From an uncultured Alphaproteobacteria bacterium (GTDB lineage: Bacteria; Pseudomonadota; Alphaproteobacteria; Bin95): DNA of 22,846 nucleotides. Shown here one piece after another: positions 15,316-22,798 of the stretch. Each line of letters starts with the position of its first letter. Within the stretch, counting starts at the first letter, position 1. The notes under the pieces were generated by a model. The model saw only the letters and a program-made list of their open reading frames with translations. It did not search any database and was not told where the DNA came from. Location of the stretch: contig CAJXVF010000001.1 in the NCBI GenBank assembly GCA_913060845.1, forward strand, positions 1-22,846, in the 5' to 3' direction. Made by a program: the position numbers and the translations under genes.

Positions 15316-16713
15316 TCAATCATTCTCGTTTGGTGCATTGAAGATGTGATACTGCCCATCGCCGACTTTAACGACGTTTGGAGCGTGATCCATCCCGGCG
15401 GCTTTTGCTAATTGCTGTAAGCGCGTGTGGATCACATCTGCGCTGATGTCTGGGAAGATGCGGGTTTGGAATTCGGATGGACGCCATTTTTTGCGGAACA
15501 GCCAGCTAGGCTTCCAGCGGGGTGTTGCGGGTGTTGATGCGCCCAGCGCTTCCGCAACATGGCCAGCGATACGTTCAGCTGCGAAAGCGCCGTCTTGGGC
15601 GGCGAAGAATTCCTCAAACCGCGCGCGCTGGGCTGCTTTGGTTTCAGGGTCAGTTTCACCTGCCAAGATAGCCCGGGCCTTCGCGATCACCGCGTCTTCA
15701 CTATCCCCAACAGCCCCAAGCGCGCCGGAGAGGAAGTAAGTGTGGAGCGGTGAGGGGATCGTTTGATAGCAAACGGTCGGCTTATCCAGCGCAAAAGCCT
15801 CTGTCGCGGTGGTGCAGCTGGTGTGGACCAGCACATCGCAGGCGGATAGCCATGCGGCGGCAGGACCTTCGCGAACGATATACACGCCCTCTGCACCCGC
15901 CAATCTTTCTTCGTATGGCTCTAATTTTTCTGTGGGATGCGGGCGCAGCACGACCTGATGGTCTGGAAATTCCTTCCGCAGACGTAAGACCAAGGGCGCG
16001 GCTGCGGCTAAGTTGGCCGTCTCAAACGCGACGAGGTCATCAATGAAGGCTTTGTCTTCCGGCACATCCAGATTGATGCGGCCGTCCCGCGTTAGGCTGC
16101 GGATCAGCCCGTCTGCCGTGTTCTTGGCGGAATTGACGAGGCCGATATTCGTGTTGACCAGAATAAACGCGCCATATTTCGCACTGATCGCTTTTGCGTC
16201 CTCCGCATACATGGAGCGGAGTTCTGGCCGCAGGAAATCCCAGCGCGGGTTGCCGGTGATTGTCAGCTTTCCGCTATGGGCCGGATACTTTTCTTCCAGC
16301 GCCCGAACATGACGCGGGCCAAGGCAGAATACGGTCTCACAAGCCGCCATGGATTTCGGATGCACCCAGCGCAGCCGACCACTGCCCTCGCCCAGCCCCG
16401 GCATTTCTTCGTCGATGGCAGTGATGCGATGGCCAAGTTTTTGAATGCGGCCCATGGCTTTGGCATCGCCTGGGGTCAGTGTTTTGAATATCCAGAAGCC
16501 TTTGGGCATCCGACTGGCGTTCTTCTGCAGCAGCCATTTCTGGCCGGTCACGACTTCAACACCCGAAGCTGTTGCGTATAGGGCGATCAGCAGCCGGGAA
16601 TCCAATTCCCTCGACGCGATTTCCATCGGCATATATAGGAAGGGCGGCTGTGTCGCGGGCACGTTGGGGGTGGTTCCAGTCAAATGAAATACCGTCCGTT
16701 GATCTAACGGCAA
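15316..16713 (-). CDS. Surface carbohydrate biosynthesis protein (TIGR04396-like), possible GT-B fold
   Basis: This protein of up to 465 residues matches the pattern of the family called surface carbohydrate biosynthesis protein: FLYMPMEIASRELDSRLLIA near the start (25-44), then GVEVVTGQKWLL, PKGFWIFKTL, and LGHRITAIDEE. The second half looks like a GT-B glycosyltransferase or polymerase nucleotide-binding half: VVLRPHPTEK (254-263) and CDVLVHTSCTTATEAFALDKPTVCY (292-316). The TTG at 16713 is the longest start but has no good ribosome binding site; GTG at 16662 is an equally possible start, because the conserved part begins near residue 23. It would act in capsule or lipopolysaccharide assembly at the cytoplasmic face. 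Why it sits directly upstream of pccA is unclear. Confidence 0.75.
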   Translation of the reverse strand: MPLDQRTVFHLTGTTPNVPATQPPFLYMPMEIASRELDSRLLIALYATASGVEVVTGQKWLLQKNASRMPKGFWIFKTLTPGDAKAMGRIQKLGHRITAIDEEMPGLGEGSGRLRWVHPKSMAACETVFCLGPRHVRALEEKYPAHSGKLTITGNPRWDFLRPELRSMYAEDAKAISAKYGAFILVNTNIGLVNSAKNTADGLIRSLTRDGRINLDVPEDKAFIDDLVAFETANLAAAAPLVLRLRKEFPDHQVVLRPHPTEKLEPYEERLAGAEGVYIVREGPAAAWLSACDVLVHTSCTTATEAFALDKPTVCYQTIPSPLHTYFLSGALGAVGDSEDAVIAKARAILAGETDPETKAAQRARFEEFFAAQDGAFAAERIAGHVAEALGASTPATPRWKPSWLFRKKWRPSEFQTRIFPDISADVIHTRLQQLAKAAGMDHAPNVVKVGDGQYHIFNAPNEND

Positions 16714-16826
16714 CGGCGGGGCCTGTCTACAGAATGGCTCCTCTCAGACAGAGCATGAGGCGCTAAATCGTAAGAGCAAGCTGCTCACTAAGTTTCTCCC
16801 CAGTGAGACTGCCGTGCGCCCATGAG

Positions 16827-16885
16827 AATTGCCTCGTCACCAGGAACCCGGCTCTCGATCTGGTGACGACTTATTTCACGCAATT
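16827..16885. repeat. Dyad symmetry element in the region between cupin and carbohydrate genes
   Basis: A perfect nine-base inverted repeat, CGTCACCAG (16835-16843) and CTGGTGACG (16860-16868), is flanked further out by AATTGC (16827-16832) and GCAATT (16880-16885). No T-tract follows. It lies upstream of the minus-strand surface-carbohydrate gene, so it could be an operator or an RNA stem in its leader. Confidence 0.5.
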
Positions 16886-16923
16886 CCAGCGTTTGATTTG
16901 GATTGAGCGCGCAGCCACCGCAT

Positions 16924-16953
16924 CCGCCCGCTTTGGAGCTATGGTGCGGGCGG
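16924..16953. terminator. Stem-loop downstream of the cupin gene
   Basis: CCGCCCGC (16924-16931) pairs perfectly with GCGGGCGG (16946-16953) around a 14-base loop, 23 bases past the cupin stop on the minus strand. There is no clear T-tract on the minus strand, so it may be a weak or factor-dependent terminator, or an mRNA-end stabiliser. Confidence 0.4.
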
Positions 16954-16976
16954 CTTTAGCGGCAGTTTGACGGTCC

Positions 16977-17384
16977 TTAGTTCGGCGGATCGCAGACGAC
17001 GGTGCCCATTTTGCCCGGCGTTGAGAGTTCCAGGATATCCAAATCCTCGGACGTGCCGTATTCGTTGTGCTTCATGCCACCGGGGATATACAGGCTCTCG
17101 CCTTCTTTGATCCGCAGCTGCTCGCCGGTCTCAAATTCCAGATCGACCCAGCCTTTCAGCACATAGACGAACTGACCTTCGCATTCGTGATAGTGCCAGC
17201 CGGTGGGCTCCGTCATACCGCGAATGGCGGTCATGGTCTGCGCGCGGAGAGCGCCGCCAGAAGCTTCCATCACGCCTAAGTCCCTGTAGCGAAAGAAATC
17301 ACGGCGACCTTCGACTGGCGGCGCGCTTTCGCGGGTGGCGTGGGCAATGCGGCCTTTAGTGGGGGCTTTGGCTGAATCAGGCAT
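16977..17384 (-). CDS. Small single-domain cupin with a His-His-Gln-His metal site
   Basis: This 135-residue protein has a short variable N-terminus and one cupin barrel (about 40-130). Motif 1 reads GWHYHECEGQFVYVLKGW with His64 and His66; the position usually held by Glu is Gln71. Motif 2 reads EGESLYIPGGMKHNEYG with His106. This His-His-Gln-His set resembles that of the cupin KdgF, as I recall it, but sequence similarity beyond the motif is not claimed. An AGGAG (17392-17396) precedes the ATG by seven bases. It is transcribed divergently from the LLM gene at 17524, with 139 bases between them that must hold both promoters. It may act on a small molecule or simply bind one; function unknown. 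Confidence 0.88.
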   Translation of the reverse strand: MPDSAKAPTKGRIAHATRESAPPVEGRRDFFRYRDLGVMEASGGALRAQTMTAIRGMTEPTGWHYHECEGQFVYVLKGWVDLEFETGEQLRIKEGESLYIPGGMKHNEYGTSEDLDILELSTPGKMGTVVCDPPN

Positions 17385-17523
17385 GGGATGTCTCCTGTTG
17401 TTACTGAACTTCCTGGAAATCCTAGCGCGGATATGCAGCGCTGCGCCAGTTCACGAAATGAATCTTCTGCGCTAGCCTTTTCGCCAGAACCGGACCCGGA
17501 AGCTCAATCCAGAAGGATATGTT

Positions 17524-18570
17524 ATGCGTATTGTCTGCCAGCTGCCCACTGACAATTGGAACCGTGCGGGGACCCGCGCCAAGTGGGCGGAGGGCATTGG
17601 CTATGATGGCGTCACCACGTCTGAACTCGCCCATGACCCATTCATGCCCCTGGCAATTGCAGGCCATTCCACAGACCGTGTAGCGCTTGGCACCTCTATC
17701 GCCGTGGCGTTTCCCCGAAGCCCAATGATTGCCGCCAATATGGGTTGGGATCTAAATGCGCAGACGGGCGGGCGGTTCGAATTCGGTCTTGGCACACAGG
17801 TCAAAGGCCATAATGAGCGGCGGTTCTCAACGCTTTGGGTCGCCCCCGTCGCCCGGATGCGGGAATATATGCAGGCCATCCGCGCCATCTGGAACGCGTG
17901 GGAGCATGGCGAAAAGCTGAACTTTGAGGGCGAACACTACAGCTTCACCCTAATGACGCCGGAATTCTCCCCACCAAAATCCGGCCTCCGACTGCCGCCG
18001 CTGACTGTCGCTGCTGTTGGCCCGGATATGCTCCGGATGGCTGGCCGTATTGCTGATGGTGCGCGTCTACACGGCTTCTGCACGCGGAAATACATTGAGA
18101 ATGTATGTATGCCGAAGGTCGAGGAAGGCATGGCCCGTAGTGGTCGGGACCGGACGTCCTTTGAGATTTCAGGTGGTGGGTTCGTCGCTACGGGTGCTGA
18201 TGAGCAGGCCGTTGCGGAGAAGCTGGATTGGGTGCGGTATCGGGTTGGATTCTACGGTTCCACCCGCACATACTTGCCGGTATTTGAGCAGCATGGCCTG
18301 GAAGAACTCGGCCTCAAGCTCCACAAAATGTCTAAAGAAGGCAAGTGGAGTGAACTGGCAGAGCAGGTTTCAGACGATGTAGTTCGCCTGTTTGCCGCTG
18401 TCGGCACCTATGATGAGCTGCCTGCAGCCGTCGCTGAACGCTTTGGCGGCGTCGTCGATACGCTCCGCCTGGATTTGCCGGATGATATTGACCCTGATCT
18501 GCATAAGGATTTGATCGGTAGACTGCGCGCAACGCCGGTCGCGTTCGATGGATTTAAGACTGCGACATAG
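17524..18570 (+). CDS. LLM class oxidoreductase, TIGR03617-like (F420/FMN-dependent)
   Basis: This 348-residue protein is a luciferase-like TIM-barrel oxidoreductase of a different subgroup from the two longer LLM proteins here. The start WAEGIGYDGVTTSELAHDPFMPLA, the segment AVAFPRSPMIAANMGWDLNAQTGGRFEFGLGTQVKGHNERRF, and the end of the barrel GVVDTLRLDLP match a group known as TIGR03617, often listed as F420-dependent. Whether this organism makes F420 cannot be judged here; FMN is an alternative. An AAGGA lies seven bases before the ATG. It is divergent from the cupin gene, and the Lrp-type regulator follows on the same strand, about 94 bases later. Substrate unknown. Confidence 0.88.
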   Translation: MRIVCQLPTDNWNRAGTRAKWAEGIGYDGVTTSELAHDPFMPLAIAGHSTDRVALGTSIAVAFPRSPMIAANMGWDLNAQTGGRFEFGLGTQVKGHNERRFSTLWVAPVARMREYMQAIRAIWNAWEHGEKLNFEGEHYSFTLMTPEFSPPKSGLRLPPLTVAAVGPDMLRMAGRIADGARLHGFCTRKYIENVCMPKVEEGMARSGRDRTSFEISGGGFVATGADEQAVAEKLDWVRYRVGFYGSTRTYLPVFEQHGLEELGLKLHKMSKEGKWSELAEQVSDDVVRLFAAVGTYDELPAAVAERFGGVVDTLRLDLPDDIDPDLHKDLIGRLRATPVAFDGFKTAT

Positions 18571-18664
18571 GCATCAGTTGAAACCAAAGCTGGAAATTAT
18601 TCCGGTTTAGGTGTAAATCAGCGGAATGCGTGAACATATTTCACGTTTCTGGAGATACCCGTCA

Positions 18665-19147
18665 ATGTCTGATATCCCGCTAAGTGACGACCTGAAGCCA
18701 CTCGATTTCCGTATCCTGAACGCGCTGCAACAAGATGCGCGCGCAGGATTGGAAACGATAGCCAAAGATGCAGGCTCGTCCCGCACCGCCGTGTGGAACC
18801 GCGTCAAACGGTATGAACAAACTGGCCTGATCCGCCGCTACGCCGCCATGCTAGACCCCGAAAAGGCTGGCGTCGCGGAAACATTCTTCGTTTCCGTCCG
18901 CACAGATCGCCACGACGCGGAATGGTTAAACGCCTTCAGCGCCGCCATTCAGGACATGCGCGAAATCACCGAAGCCCACCGCTTAGCCGGTGCTGAGGAC
19001 TACTTATTGAAGGTCCAGGTGCCCAGCACCCGAGCGTTCGATGCCTTCTATCGGCGCTTGATCGAGCGGATCGGCATCCACACCGTCTCATCCAGCCTAT
19101 CCATGGAAACCATCAAGCCGGTAACAGCGCTGCCGTTGCCGGAGTAA
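18665..19147 (+). CDS. Lrp/AsnC family transcriptional regulator
   Basis: This 160-residue protein has an N-terminal winged helix-turn-helix (about residues 8-60: LKPLDFRILNALQQDARAGLETIAKDAGSSRTAVWNRVKRYEQTGLIRRYAAML) and a C-terminal ligand-binding RAM domain ending in SSSLSMETIKPVTALPL. Such proteins form dimers or octamers and sense amino acids. The ATG at 18665 is preferred, because GGAG stands upstream at a workable distance and the domain starts soon after; a longer start at 18626 adds 13 residues without a ribosome binding site. Its position between two LLM genes, near an amino acid importer, suggests it controls this catabolic region in response to an amino-acid-like effector. That is inference. 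Its stop lies three bases from the convergent LLM gene end. Confidence 0.92.
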   Translation: MSDIPLSDDLKPLDFRILNALQQDARAGLETIAKDAGSSRTAVWNRVKRYEQTGLIRRYAAMLDPEKAGVAETFFVSVRTDRHDAEWLNAFSAAIQDMREITEAHRLAGAEDYLLKVQVPSTRAFDAFYRRLIERIGIHTVSSSLSMETIKPVTALPLPE

Positions 19148-19150
19148 GGC

Positions 19151-20392
19151 TCAGCTATCCTTTGCGGCCTTGGCTAAATCTGGCCCCGCGTGTGGACCGA
19201 GGGCGGCGGCGACGCCGACTTTGGTGTCTTTTAGGGCCGCAGCAGCGCGTGGGTTTTCCATGATTTTGTTGAGGATGCCCTGCTGTGCATCGGCGAAGCT
19301 GTCCCGGTGTGCCACGACGTGCTCGCGGGATTTCCTGTAAGCGTCGAGCATGCCGTTCAGCTCTGGTGCTACGTAACGCATCACCAGATCCCAGCTCTTC
19401 ATCGTGTTTTCGCGGTTGGCCCAATCGTGGACGAACCCAACCGTAACGCCGTACCCACCTGTCAACGCGATCAGGTCCCTCAGGCGCTTTACCAGATCAT
19501 CCGGCGTGCCGATGACAGCGGTGGCACCTTCAGAAAATGCCATTTTCTCAACGCCTTCATGCGGCGTCGCGAAGGGGCCGACGCCGGGCCGCTGCAGCGT
19601 CCCGACATTATATTCGTTGTGCCAATGGAACAGGCCGTCCTTGCATTGTTCAATCGCCTGCTCACGGGTTTCCGCCAGGTGCCATTGCAGGATGATCCGC
19701 CAGTTCTTGCGGTCCACGGCATTGCCATGCTTCTCGGCAGATTCCTCCGCGAAGGACCACTGCGTTGGTAGCGCGTTCAGCCCGGCAGATGACATGGAGC
19801 CAATGGATAGCACGCCCGTATTGTATTTCCCCGCCAACGTCATGCCCGATGGGCTGACCATGCTGGCGACGGCAAACGGCATCTCTTCCTGCAAGGGCAG
19901 CAGGTGCAGGCCAGCGTCATTCAGGGTGAACCAATCGGATTTATGGCTGAACCGCTCGTCACCACGCAGCAAGCGTTGAATCACGCCAAGCGCTTCATCC
20001 TGTCGGTCGCGCTGGGTGATGGGATCAATCCCGAGCACATAGGCGTCAGACGGCAAAGCGCCGGGGCCAGAGCCGAATATTGCCCGCCCGCCGGTCATGT
20101 GATCCAGCTGCACCATGCGCTGCGCCACAATGAATGGGTGATGGTAAGGCAATGAGACAACACCCGTACCAAGCCGGATGCGATGGGTGCGCTCACCCGC
20201 AGCCGCCAGGAACATCTCCGGCGAGGCAATGGTCTCCCACCCCGTAGAATGATGTTCCCCACACCAAAACTCATCAAAGCCCAGCTGGTCCAGCCGCTCC
20301 ACCAGGTCCAGATCAGACCGGTACTGCAACATCGGATGCTCACCGATAGGATGATGCGGCGCCAAAAACGCGCCAAATTTCATGCGGGACAT
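19151..20392 (-). CDS. LLM class flavin-dependent monooxygenase (second paralogue)
   Basis: This 413-residue protein shares most of its first half with the LLM protein at 8605-9804: FLAPHHPIGEHP, ERLDQLGFDEFWCGEHHS, GWETIASPEMF, LGTGVVSLPYHHPF, QLDHMTGGR and GPGALPSDAYVLGI. The two C-terminal halves differ more, and this one has a longer Ala-rich tail (about 370-413). It probably uses reduced flavin from a separate reductase. The ATG at 20392 is preceded by GGAG at about nine bases. It is a single-gene unit convergent with the Lrp-type regulator. The related pair suggests gene duplication with a shift of substrate. Confidence 0.92.
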   Translation of the reverse strand: MSRMKFGAFLAPHHPIGEHPMLQYRSDLDLVERLDQLGFDEFWCGEHHSTGWETIASPEMFLAAAGERTHRIRLGTGVVSLPYHHPFIVAQRMVQLDHMTGGRAIFGSGPGALPSDAYVLGIDPITQRDRQDEALGVIQRLLRGDERFSHKSDWFTLNDAGLHLLPLQEEMPFAVASMVSPSGMTLAGKYNTGVLSIGSMSSAGLNALPTQWSFAEESAEKHGNAVDRKNWRIILQWHLAETREQAIEQCKDGLFHWHNEYNVGTLQRPGVGPFATPHEGVEKMAFSEGATAVIGTPDDLVKRLRDLIALTGGYGVTVGFVHDWANRENTMKSWDLVMRYVAPELNGMLDAYRKSREHVVAHRDSFADAQQGILNKIMENPRAAAALKDTKVGVAAALGPHAGPDLAKAAKDS

Positions 20393-20624
20393 AGGGAGGA
20401 CTCCAGAAAAATTAGAGTAGAGGTTGAGATGTTCTGGCCACAGCTTACGACGAGATACTTAGAGCGGAAAGAACAGGGACGGGGAGAAGTCAGTGTCTCG
20501 TTCCCGGTAGTCCAGCAGCCGAAGGAATTCTCTACAATGGCCTTAATCAAGTGCAATTCGGTTGAGTGTATGATAATTTACCTGTTTCCAGAAATTGAGA
20601 TACATTGAGTTTTTCTACGATCAG

Positions 20625-20630
20625 AGGGAG
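20625..20630 (+). promoter_or_regulatory. Ribosome binding site deciding the lipoprotein start
   Basis: AGGGAG with a nine-base spacer to TTG at 20640. It gives a product that starts directly with a lipoprotein signal peptide, unlike the longer frame from 20595. Confidence 0.55.
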
Positions 20631-20639
20631 ATTATTTCA

Positions 20640-21317
20640 TTGGCTGGGACTCACGTTAAGGTCTTCATAGTGCTCGTAATGACTATGGCACTTGCAGGTT
20701 GTCTTCCTGGCAATGTTAGCATGAAAAGCGCCAAGTATGGTGACTTGAACAGCGAATCAATAAGAAAGATTCCAGGGCATCATCTTATTGTCACAAATCC
20801 TGAAGGTTTTAAAATTAAGATCACATTTCGGCAAAATGACTGTATCCCGACGTTTGACAATGACAAAAGTTTCAAGGATGCGCTTCAAAGAATGACGGAA
20901 AGCGCTTTCAGGCATGTATTTGTCGATAGTGAAATTCGAGTTGAAGGCGATAAAGCTATTGAGCTCGGTGAGCAATTTGATAGCGTCAGCAAAATTTGGT
21001 TAAGTTCATTTATTGGCACAATCAAGCCTGAGCGGGTGTTCTCTCTTATTGGAGGTGGATATAAATTCAGTGCTATTTTGTCTGGGAGAGCAACTATTGC
21101 AGATAAAGCAGGTATTATTATTGAAAAAGAACTAAGTTCAGCACGGGATACAATTATTGATCTGACATTAATTCCGAAAAAATATAAGCGTAACTGTGTG
21201 CAATTTACTGCAGATAAGATTGCCGAAATGTTGACTGGGGCAATCTCAGATGTCCTAACTGAACTAGTGCGAGATATAGAAGCTCAGCGCGCCCGCTTTT
21301 TAGCTAGTTCTGGATAG
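20640..21317 (+). CDS. AT-rich gene for a putative lipoprotein of unknown function
   Basis: From the TTG at 20640 this is a 225-residue protein. Its signal peptide (His5, Lys7, then FIVLVMTMALAG) ends in the lipobox LAGC with Cys21, so the mature protein should be lipid-anchored. The remainder is soluble and strand-rich, with no recognised domain; the end AEMLTGAISDVLTELVRDIEAQRARF looks helical. The base composition is clearly unlike the neighbours: 19 of 60 bases are G or C in both 20761-20820 and 21121-21180. Codons such as ATA, TTA and AGA are frequent. This points to acquisition from another genome. It stands alone, with 247 bases upstream and 184 downstream free of other genes. I do not recognise the family. 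Confidence 0.75.
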   Translation: MAGTHVKVFIVLVMTMALAGCLPGNVSMKSAKYGDLNSESIRKIPGHHLIVTNPEGFKIKITFRQNDCIPTFDNDKSFKDALQRMTESAFRHVFVDSEIRVEGDKAIELGEQFDSVSKIWLSSFIGTIKPERVFSLIGGGYKFSAILSGRATIADKAGIIIEKELSSARDTIIDLTLIPKKYKRNCVQFTADKIAEMLTGAISDVLTELVRDIEAQRARFLASSG

Positions 21318-21501
21318 CAGTATCGTAAAGTTTTAAAGACCTTGTGTGTTCACTGAGCCCGGATGAGGAACGCTGAGAAAGCCCAGCGAAGGCTGCGGTG
21401 AATAAATGCATTCGGCGTTTAAGCCATGAACGTCGGTAGTTCATGCGTCCTGAGTTTTAGCATATGATAGGCTCTGAAACGCGGGACACGCTTGGGAGAC
21501 T
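21318..21501 (+). other. Non-coding stretch before the STAS/cyclase unit
   Basis: No gene is seen here. A perfect seven-base inverted repeat, CATGAAC (21425-21431) and GTTCATG (21439-21445) with a seven-base loop, lies about 56 bases before the STAS start and could be an operator. A TATGAT at 21463-21468 could be a -10 box, but the matching -35 is poor. The stretch also marks the boundary where composition returns to GC-rich. Confidence 0.35.
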
Positions 21502-21837
21502 ATGAGCATGGACATCACAGTTGCGGCAGAAGAGGCGGGGACGGTTGTTGGGATCGTTGGCAGCCTGGATACCGTGACTGCGCCGGATGCTCAGGCAGTG
21601 CTGGATCAAGCGATTGCGGATGGTGCGACGACGCTGGTCGTGGATTGCCAGGAGCTGGCTTATATCAGCAGCGCGGGTTTGCGGATTTTGTTGGTGGCGG
21701 CGAAGAAAGTGCGGCCGCTGGGTGGTCAGGTGCGGATGTGTAATCTCTCGCCAATGGTGCGGGATGTGTTTGATATTTCGGGCTTCACAGCCATTTTGCC
21801 GGTCTTCCCGTCCCGCGCCGAAGCGTTGACTGGCTGA
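21502..21837 (+). CDS. STAS-domain protein (anti-sigma factor antagonist type)
   Basis: This 111-residue protein is a single STAS domain, like SpoIIAA/RsbV. The phosphorylation loop reads YISSAGLR, with Ser57 in the place of the regulatory serine; the preceding Asp common in SpoIIAA is Ser56 here. Other family signs are GSLDTVTAPDA at the N-terminus and VRMCNLSPMVRDVFDISGF at the end. Such proteins switch partner binding by serine phosphorylation, in sigma-factor control or other signalling. GGGAG lies just upstream; ATG at 21508 (two residues shorter) is also possible. The cyclase-like gene begins 15 bases after its stop, so they are probably one operon. No anti-sigma kinase or phosphatase is encoded in the window. 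Confidence 0.9.
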   Translation: MSMDITVAAEEAGTVVGIVGSLDTVTAPDAQAVLDQAIADGATTLVVDCQELAYISSAGLRILLVAAKKVRPLGGQVRMCNLSPMVRDVFDISGFTAILPVFPSRAEALTG

Positions 21838-21852
21838 GCTGGGCAGACCCTA

Positions 21853-22671
21853 ATGGCCGCTATGGACCTTTCCCGCCCACTCACGCTGCTGTTTATGTCG
21901 GTTGATCTGGCGGGCTCCACCAACTTCAAAGATATCACTGGCTCGAAGGACGGCAGTCCCGGCTGGTTGGAAGCGTTCGAAACCTATTTCAAAGAACTAC
22001 CGCTGGTGCTGATGGGCCAGGTGGCGCAGGCCTTCCTTGAAGCCGAAAGTGTGCCCGAAGTCTCTATCTGGAAGGTTATCGGCGATGAGATCGTGTTCCA
22101 AGCGGAACCGCGTACTGCCGAGGAAGCGTTACTGCTGACAGAAGCTTTCTACCGCACCGTTGTGACATATGACGCCCGCTTGTTTGAGCGCTGGCCGCTG
22201 CGTATTCGCGGCTGCATTTGGGCAGCGCGCTTCCCGGATAGAAACATCGCCATCGAAATCCGCGAGATGGCGGATATGGGCGGTGGGGATGCCTACGTGG
22301 ATTACCTAGGCCCCGATATTGATCTGGGGTTCCGCTTGAGCCCCCACGCGCATTTCGGTCAAGTGATTATGTCCACGAACCTGGCCGAAGTGCTGGCGCG
22401 CATGCCGGACCGGCACGGCTTTCACTTCCATTATCTTGGCAAGCAGGTGCTGAAGGGCGTGTATCGGGGGCGACCCTATCCGCTGTTCCTGGTATCCCAG
22501 CCCGATTGTCTGCCGGACCTTTGGACTTGGGAGGTCGAGGACCCGCCGCAATATCGCGCCGTCCGGGAGGAACCTCCCATGCCAGCGGCAGACCTGATTG
22601 AACTGGCCGGGAAGGTGCGCGATTATCTGAATAAGGTGGCGCAGCTTGGGCTTGAGCCGCTGGATTTCTAA
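21853..22671 (+). CDS. Class III adenylate cyclase-like protein
   Basis: This 272-residue protein lacks a membrane segment. It shows a class III nucleotidyl cyclase pattern: metal-binding Asp18 (SVDLAGSTNF), Lys74 and Asp78 (WKVIGDEIVF), and the segment DYLGPDIDLGFR (150-161) that aligns with the mammalian DIWGNTVNVASR. In this alignment Asp150 is the adenine-specifying Asp and Arg161 the transition-state Arg, while the usual Asn is Asp157. The later LGKQVLKGVYRGRPYPLFLV matches the LGE-LKG end of such domains. So five of six key residues are present, and ATP to cAMP conversion is plausible but unproven. The C-terminal 50 residues form a separate tail. It follows the STAS gene by 15 bases and likely works with it. 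The assignment rests on my motif alignment. Confidence 0.75.
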   Translation: MAAMDLSRPLTLLFMSVDLAGSTNFKDITGSKDGSPGWLEAFETYFKELPLVLMGQVAQAFLEAESVPEVSIWKVIGDEIVFQAEPRTAEEALLLTEAFYRTVVTYDARLFERWPLRIRGCIWAARFPDRNIAIEIREMADMGGGDAYVDYLGPDIDLGFRLSPHAHFGQVIMSTNLAEVLARMPDRHGFHFHYLGKQVLKGVYRGRPYPLFLVSQPDCLPDLWTWEVEDPPQYRAVREEPPMPAADLIELAGKVRDYLNKVAQLGLEPLDF

Positions 22672-22718
22672 GTTTTCACAGACCTGACGAAACATATTCT
22701 AATTTGGGAGAGAGACGC

Positions 22719-22798
22719 ATGCGCGTAGTGGGCCTCGGCATTGGCTGGGATGAACTGAAAGCTGGCGATAAGCTGAAAACCATCAACCGCACCATCAC
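22719..22798 (+). CDS. MaoC-like acyl dehydratase, first 26 codons only
   Basis: The ATG at 22719 is preceded by GGGAG (22706-22710) with an eight-base spacer. The 26 visible residues end with WDELKAGDKLKTINRTI, which resembles the start of MaoC-type (R)-enoyl-CoA hydratases and acyl dehydratases (E-L-x-x-G-D-x-x-x-T-x-x-R-T-I). The gene is cut by the fragment end at 22798. If correct, it would fit the acyl-CoA chemistry of the window. The evidence is short, so the family call is tentative, while the presence of a gene is likely. Confidence 0.55.

Noticed and set aside
48..22798. CRISPR arrays, tRNA or rRNA genes, phage or insertion-sequence genes
   Set aside because: I saw no regularly spaced direct repeats, no tRNA-like cloverleaf in the gaps, and no transposase, integrase or phage structural motifs in any convincing frame.
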